Positions 4,295-8,383 of a stretch of 8,383 nt of DNA are shown piece after piece (position 1 is the first letter of the stretch; every line of letters begins with the position of its first letter). The notes beneath the pieces were generated by a model. It was not told where the DNA came from, did not search any database, and worked only from the letters and a program-made list of their open reading frames with translations. A program made the position numbers and the translations under genes. Source of the stretch: Bacteroidales bacterium (lineage in GTDB: Bacteria > Bacteroidota > Bacteroidia > Bacteroidales > UBA3824); assembly GCA_016287995.1 (NCBI GenBank), contig JAEEXW010000102.1, positions 1-8,383 of the forward strand, given 5' to 3'.

Positions 4295-6685
4295 TCAAAT
4301 TAACTGTATTCCAAAAATCGTGATGTCGTCGTTTTGTTCGGCTTCACCTTTATAATTATAATACTCTTGCTCCAAAATTTCCTTTTGTTCTTTCAAATCC
4401 TTGCTGCAAATAGATTTTAGAAGGTTGACGAACTTTTCGGAGCCGTATTTTTTGTTGTCTTTATCAAATTGATTGACAAAACCGTCAGTTGTCATATACA
4501 CTTTATCGTCTTTTTTGAGACAAATTTCGGTGGACGTGAACTCTGTTGTATTGCGTTTTGACATTATACCGCCGATAGTTTTTCTGTCGGCTTTCAGGGT
4601 CTCAAATTCGCCTGTTTTATCGTGATAGATGTACAGTGGACGTTTTGCCCCGGAAAACGTCAGAGAATAATCCCCGTTGTCTTTGAGGATTGTTTTACAC
4701 AAACAGATTTCCAAACTATCGTTGTTGTCGGTTGTGTCTTGTTTCAATGCGGCAACAAGTCCCGAATTAAGGGAGTTAAGAATTTCTTTTGTGTCGTAAA
4801 TTTTGTGTTCAACGATGATTTCGTTTAACAGACGTGTTGAAATCATGCACATAAACGCGCCCGGAACGCCGTGTCCGGTGCAGTCTACGGCGGCAGTAAA
4901 AGCCATTTTGTCATCATCGGGAACTCTTGCAAACCAATAAAAATCGCCGCTTACGATTTGCAGCGGGATAAAGAGGCTGAAATATTTGTAACATTTCGTC
5001 AAGTTTACCTCTAACGGCATAACCGTTTCCTGAATGGTCTTAGCGTAGGTCAAACTCGTATTGATATGCGAGTTTTGTTCCTCTATGAATTCTTTTTGTT
5101 GTGCCAACTCGTCCCTTTGAGCGGCAAGGGTAAGACCTTGCGCCAAAATTGCGTTTTCTTGTTCTTTAATCTGCGTGATGTCGGTATCAATGGTAACGAG
5201 CCTTCCGATTTCGTTGTTTTCGTCAAGAATAGGTGTCAAAGTGGATTGTGTCCAAATAAACTTACCGCTCTTGGTCTGAATTTCGGTTTCGTAAACCTTT
5301 GATTCTTTGGTTCTTAGACATTCTTTTCTGATGTCTGCAATCTCGCTGTTTGTAGAGTAAAAACCTGTCAGAGTATCGCGTTTTTGAGTTTGCAAATCTG
5401 CAAATGCAAAGCCGTACATATTTGTAAAGCCTCGGTTCACCCATTCGATATTTCCTTGGTTGTCCATGATGACCACACCGTTATCCGTTTGTGCTGCCAC
5501 GATTGAAAGTTTTTCCAATTCCTTGTTGATTTGGAGCAACTGACGGCTTTGAGCCTCAATATGGTCTTTCTGACGGTCAACCTCGTCATTAAGTTTTGCA
5601 AGTTGGCGGTTTTTGCGTTTTCTTGAAATGCTGCTCACCGTTGTGATGATGACAAGCGTAACAATGATTCCGCTGAAAATCAACGCATAAAGAATAATTC
5701 GTCTTTGTTTGCTGATTTGTCCTGACTGCTGTTGCAAAAGTTTTTCGTGTTCGCTTATTTGTTTTTCCCTTTCTGAAATTCTTTCCTGCTGACTTCGCAA
5801 CTGGTCGGAGGACATATTCAACTGATGTTGTTTTTCAGAGATTTCGTTTTCCTGACGTTTCAGAATTATGTTGTTTTGTTCGAGAACCGTTCTATATTTT
5901 TGAGCGTCCCAAAGCAGTTTGTCGGCTCTAAGTTTCTGTTCTTCGATTTCCTTTTCCTTGGCTTCAAGTTCGTACTTGTGTATAAGATTCTGGTCTCTTT
6001 GAATATCGTTTTGAAGACTCTGAGCAGTAAGTTCTTTGTCTTTGTCTTCGAGTTCTTTCTCTTGAAGAGTCAGAAGGTTCTCTTTTTCTTGTAACTCTCT
6101 TGTTTTCGCCTCGTTAAGGTTTTGAAGATCGACCTTTGTACCGCCTCTTGCAAGAACTTTGTCGGGGATAACAAGTCCCGCCTCTTCCGCTTTTTTACTG
6201 TTAACCACAAACTGATTGTTGCGGCTTTCAAGCAAGATGTTAAACATAAAATAGTCTTGCAACGGGCTCTCTCTTGGAATACCGTAAGTAACAATGAGTG
6301 TGTTTTCGCCTTTTAATCTGTCGTTAATAAACGGCAAATCGTTGTTATACCCCGGATTAACATACAGAATATTAGTGGGATATATGTCTTTTGTTTTTTT
6401 AAAATGAATAACTTCGTAGTCTTTGTTTTTGAATTTTCTTTGTTCTCTTGCCTTAACGAGAGCCTCAGCCTCGGGTGCGTTGTAGCCGTAAACTCCGATT
6501 GTGAACTTTTGTATTCTGTCCTCGTCAGGCCATTCAACGTATTCCGAGAGCGTCACAAGCCAATGCGCCCTGAGAGCCTCCGAGGTGATTTGCGCTGAGG
6601 TTTTTGAAGAGGTCAAAACCGCAAGCCACAAAACCGCCGCAAAGACAGCCGTTTTAAAAAGCAATATGTTGTTTTTCTTTAACAT
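4295..6685 (-). CDS. YfiR-coiled coil-TM-PAS-SpoIIE (PP2C) sensor phosphatase
   Basis: A 796-residue membrane phosphatase. Residues 1-32 are a signal peptide ending TSAQ. Residues 33-190 match the periplasmic YfiR/DUF4154 domain (HWLVTLSEYVEWPDE, KFTIGVYG, TNILYVN, ARGGTKVDLQNLN). A Glu/Lys/Gln-rich coiled coil spans about 192-326, a membrane helix 329-351, a second coiled coil 356-395, a PAS/PAC domain about 391-507 (VVIMDNQGNIEWVNRGFTNMYG), and a third coiled coil about 505-545. The SpoIIE-type PP2C domain fills 560-796, with metal-binding aspartates visible as SGD581FYW, VD601CTGHGVPGAF, TTD734G and NDD787ITI. It should remove phosphate from Ser/Thr of a cytoplasmic regulator in response to periplasmic and PAS-sensed cues. 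The ATG lies 1 nt after the TAG of the preceding paralogue (TAGAATG), so translation is coupled. A SiaB-like kinase follows after 22 nt. All catalytic residues I can check are intact. The ligand and substrate are unknown. Confidence 0.9.
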   Translation of the reverse strand: MLKKNNILLFKTAVFAAVLWLAVLTSSKTSAQITSEALRAHWLVTLSEYVEWPDEDRIQKFTIGVYGYNAPEAEALVKAREQRKFKNKDYEVIHFKKTKDIYPTNILYVNPGYNNDLPFINDRLKGENTLIVTYGIPRESPLQDYFMFNILLESRNNQFVVNSKKAEEAGLVIPDKVLARGGTKVDLQNLNEAKTRELQEKENLLTLQEKELEDKDKELTAQSLQNDIQRDQNLIHKYELEAKEKEIEEQKLRADKLLWDAQKYRTVLEQNNIILKRQENEISEKQHQLNMSSDQLRSQQERISEREKQISEHEKLLQQQSGQISKQRRIILYALIFSGIIVTLVIITTVSSISRKRKNRQLAKLNDEVDRQKDHIEAQSRQLLQINKELEKLSIVAAQTDNGVVIMDNQGNIEWVNRGFTNMYGFAFADLQTQKRDTLTGFYSTNSEIADIRKECLRTKESKVYETEIQTKSGKFIWTQSTLTPILDENNEIGRLVTIDTDITQIKEQENAILAQGLTLAAQRDELAQQKEFIEEQNSHINTSLTYAKTIQETVMPLEVNLTKCYKYFSLFIPLQIVSGDFYWFARVPDDDKMAFTAAVDCTGHGVPGAFMCMISTRLLNEIIVEHKIYDTKEILNSLNSGLVAALKQDTTDNNDSLEICLCKTILKDNGDYSLTFSGAKRPLYIYHDKTGEFETLKADRKTIGGIMSKRNTTEFTSTEICLKKDDKVYMTTDGFVNQFDKDNKKYGSEKFVNLLKSICSKDLKEQKEILEQEYYNYKGEAEQNDDITIFGIQLI

Positions 6686-6686
6686 T

Positions 6687-8383
6687 CTACTTAAATTTAA
6701 TACCGATTACGGAAATATCGTCTCTTTGTTCCTCACCTTTGCGGTAATTGTCAAGTGTCATGGCAAAATATTCACCTTGACGGCTCATTGGTTCGTTTTT
6801 GTACTTTTTGAGCATTGCCAAAAAGTTGTCCGTTCCAAATCTTTTTCTGTCCGCATCGTTTTGGTCTATTATACCGTCGCTCGAAAGATACATTATATCG
6901 CCCGAGTGCATGATAACTTCCTGATTTGTAAACTCTATGTTGCCTCGTTTCTGCTGCGTTCCGCCGATTGACTTGCGGTCGCCTTTCAGCATTTTAACGT
7001 CTTCTTCTGTTGAGGTGAAGTAATATAGCGGACGTTTTGCACCGCAGAAAGTAACCGAATAATCGCCGACACCGATTTTTTCAATTCTGCAAAAACAAGT
7101 ATCCATACCGTCATTGTTGGTACTTTGGTCTTGTTTCAACGCCTTGATGACGTTTTTGTTGAGTTGATCCATAATGTCGCGGGGAGAGTACGTCTTTTTC
7201 ACGTTTATCACCTCGTTTAAGATTCTGTTACCGATAAGGCTCATAAATGCACCCGGCACACCGTGTCCTGTGCAGTCCAAATCGCCGATAAACTGATAAC
7301 TATGTCCATCGTCTTGTACCTCCGAAAACCAATAGAAGTCGCCGCTGACGATGTCTTTGGGACGGAAAAGTACGAAACAGTCGAAATATTTTTCGATTTG
7401 TTCCACGGGCGGCAGAATGGTCTTCTGAATCGTCTGCGCGTAATAAATACTTGCTTTGATGTGCTTGTTTTGTTCTTCGATTTGATTTTTCTGAACTTCA
7501 AGCGTATTTTTTTGTTGCAGCAATTCTTCATTCTGACTGCGGATAGCCGCTTCTTGCTCTTTCAACTTGTTGATGTCCGAATATATCGCAACGAGTTGTG
7601 TAACCTCGCCTTCTTTGTTAAGAATGGGGGAGAGGGTAATCTGACTTGCTACTTTTTTGCCGTAACGGGTCTCAGCCAACGATTCAAAAACGATGGTCTG
7701 TTTGTTGGATACACATTTAAATAATATGTTTCTGATGCTTTTGTTGGACGACACGTTGACGATATTTTCGTCTCTTTCGTTTCTTAAAAGTTGTAATGTG
7801 TAGCCGTAATATCTTGTAAATCCGGCGTTTACCCATTCAAAGTAACCGTTTCTGTCCATAATGACAATTGCATTTTGAGTTTTGCCTGCCACGATGGAGA
7901 GTTTTTCGAGTTCCACGTTTACTTTTTCAAGTTCTTTTGCTTGATTGTTGATTTCTTCGGTTTGACGCATCAACTCGGAGTTCTTTTTCTTTAAGGCGAT
8001 GTTTGCTAATTTTCTTAACCTCATTGCCCTGACAATAAGTACGACAAGAAATACAATTACGCCGATGAAAATAATCATGCCGGTGATAACGGTGGAGTAT
8101 TGGTCAATGGCGGTGTTTCTTACCCTGATTGTAGACTCCTGCTCTCTGATTTTATTCTCCCTTTCGGTAAGTTGTTTTTCCTTTTCCCTCAACTCTGAGT
8201 TTGAACTTTCTATTTGTTGTTGTTTGCTGTTTATTTCGTGTTCTTGCTCGGTAAGTTTGAGTTGGTTTTGAGCGAGTTTTGCTTGTTGGTCGCGCACCTG
8301 ATCCATCAAAATTGCGGCTTTTGTTTTTTGAACCTCAATTTCTTCCTTAGTCTTGTTCAATTCGTCGGCTAGTTGTTTGTTAT
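6687..8383 (-). CDS. Coiled coil-TM-PAS-SpoIIE (PP2C) phosphatase, 5' partial
   Basis: The frame is open across the right edge of the window, where the codons read NKQLADE before the leucine TTG at 8360, so the N-terminus is missing and that TTG is not the start. About 564 residues are visible: a Gln/Glu-rich coiled coil (1-90), a membrane helix near 96-117 (VITGMIIFIGVIVFLVVLIV), a cytoplasmic coiled coil, a PAS/PAC domain about 160-275 (AIVIMDRNGYFEWVNAGF), a further coiled coil ending IEEQNKHIKASIYYAQTI, and a complete SpoIIE PP2C domain. Its metal-site aspartates occur in SGDFYWF, LDCTGHGVPGAF, SSDG and RDDISVIG. It aligns with the downstream gene from the coiled coil to the C-terminus, roughly half identical in the catalytic domain by eye, so they are tandem paralogues. 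By analogy the missing part may hold a signal peptide and a YfiR domain, but this is inference. It ends 1 nt before the next ATG. Confidence 0.88.
   Translation of the reverse strand, partial: NKQLADELNKTKEEIEVQKTKAAILMDQVRDQQAKLAQNQLKLTEQEHEINSKQQQIESSNSELREKEKQLTERENKIREQESTIRVRNTAIDQYSTVITGMIIFIGVIVFLVVLIVRAMRLRKLANIALKKKNSELMRQTEEINNQAKELEKVNVELEKLSIVAGKTQNAIVIMDRNGYFEWVNAGFTRYYGYTLQLLRNERDENIVNVSSNKSIRNILFKCVSNKQTIVFESLAETRYGKKVASQITLSPILNKEGEVTQLVAIYSDINKLKEQEAAIRSQNEELLQQKNTLEVQKNQIEEQNKHIKASIYYAQTIQKTILPPVEQIEKYFDCFVLFRPKDIVSGDFYWFSEVQDDGHSYQFIGDLDCTGHGVPGAFMSLIGNRILNEVINVKKTYSPRDIMDQLNKNVIKALKQDQSTNNDGMDTCFCRIEKIGVGDYSVTFCGAKRPLYYFTSTEEDVKMLKGDRKSIGGTQQKRGNIEFTNQEVIMHSGDIMYLSSDGIIDQNDADRKRFGTDNFLAMLKKYKNEPMSRQGEYFAMTLDNYRKGEEQRDDISVIGIKFK

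Noticed and set aside
6501..6971. 156-codon + strand open frame opposite the junction of the two phosphatase genes
   Set aside because: It is antisense to strongly supported coding sequence on both sides, with no recognisable domain, so it is a shadow frame. The same reasoning removes the frames at 7263-7724 (+), 2864-3349 (-) and 2055-2438 (-).
8358..8360. TTG codon at 8360 as the start of the right-hand phosphatase
   Set aside because: The frame stays open upstream to the window edge with more coiled-coil-like residues, and the paralogue has a long N-terminal region, so this is an internal leucine.
4295..8383. Possible diguanylate cyclase or histidine kinase output in the two sensor proteins
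   Set aside because: The C-terminal domains carry PP2C motifs (SGDFYW, DCTGHGVPGAF, DG, DDI); there is no GGDEF motif, H-box or kinase ATP-lid pattern.

Overview
The window looks like a Bacteroidota chromosome, most plausibly an uncultured Bacteroidales-type organism. The evidence is two exact TAnnTTTG -7 boxes with TTTG -33 boxes 19-20 bp upstream, a third exact -7 box with a weaker -33, short A-rich leaders without clear Shine-Dalgarno sequences, a tRNA gene lacking an encoded CCA, and protein families typical of that phylum. Base composition is moderately AT-rich; the leftmost gene is richer in G+C (about 49% by hand count over 61-300, against 33% and 40% in two 60-base samples further right).

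Left part (1-1470, + strand): the 3' end of a FISUMP/DUF1566-like surface-type protein ends at a strong intrinsic terminator. The promoter of an Rpn-family PD-(D/E)XK nuclease is nested in the terminator's T tract. The nuclease gene ends at a second hairpin that can act in both directions, because it also closes a tRNA-Arg(CCU) gene on the - strand (1471-1542).

Middle part (1640-3697, + strand): a housekeeping-like run of slyD (FKBP peptidyl-prolyl isomerase with a His/Cys metal tail), coaD (2-nt gap) and a PflX-type radical SAM protein (28-nt gap made mostly of an AATTCAT heptamer repeat).

Right part (3724-8383, - strand): a tight signalling operon read from the right edge inward. A 5'-truncated membrane PAS-SpoIIE (PP2C) phosphatase is followed after 1 nt by a complete paralogue with the order signal peptide, periplasmic YfiR (DUF4154) domain, long coiled coil, membrane helix, PAS, SpoIIE phosphatase. 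After 22 nt comes a SiaB-like (DUF6272) GHKL kinase. Membrane PP2C phosphatase plus SiaB kinase is the core of the Pseudomonas SiaABCD partner switch, and YfiR is the periplasmic sensor of the unrelated YfiBNR system. Here a YfiR sensor is wired directly to a Sia-type phosphatase and duplicated. This is the most interesting part of the window. No SiaC-like substrate, sigma factor or GGDEF domain is visible, so the output is unknown.

No CRISPR array, insertion sequence or rRNA was seen, and no gene-free stretch exceeds about 130 bases.
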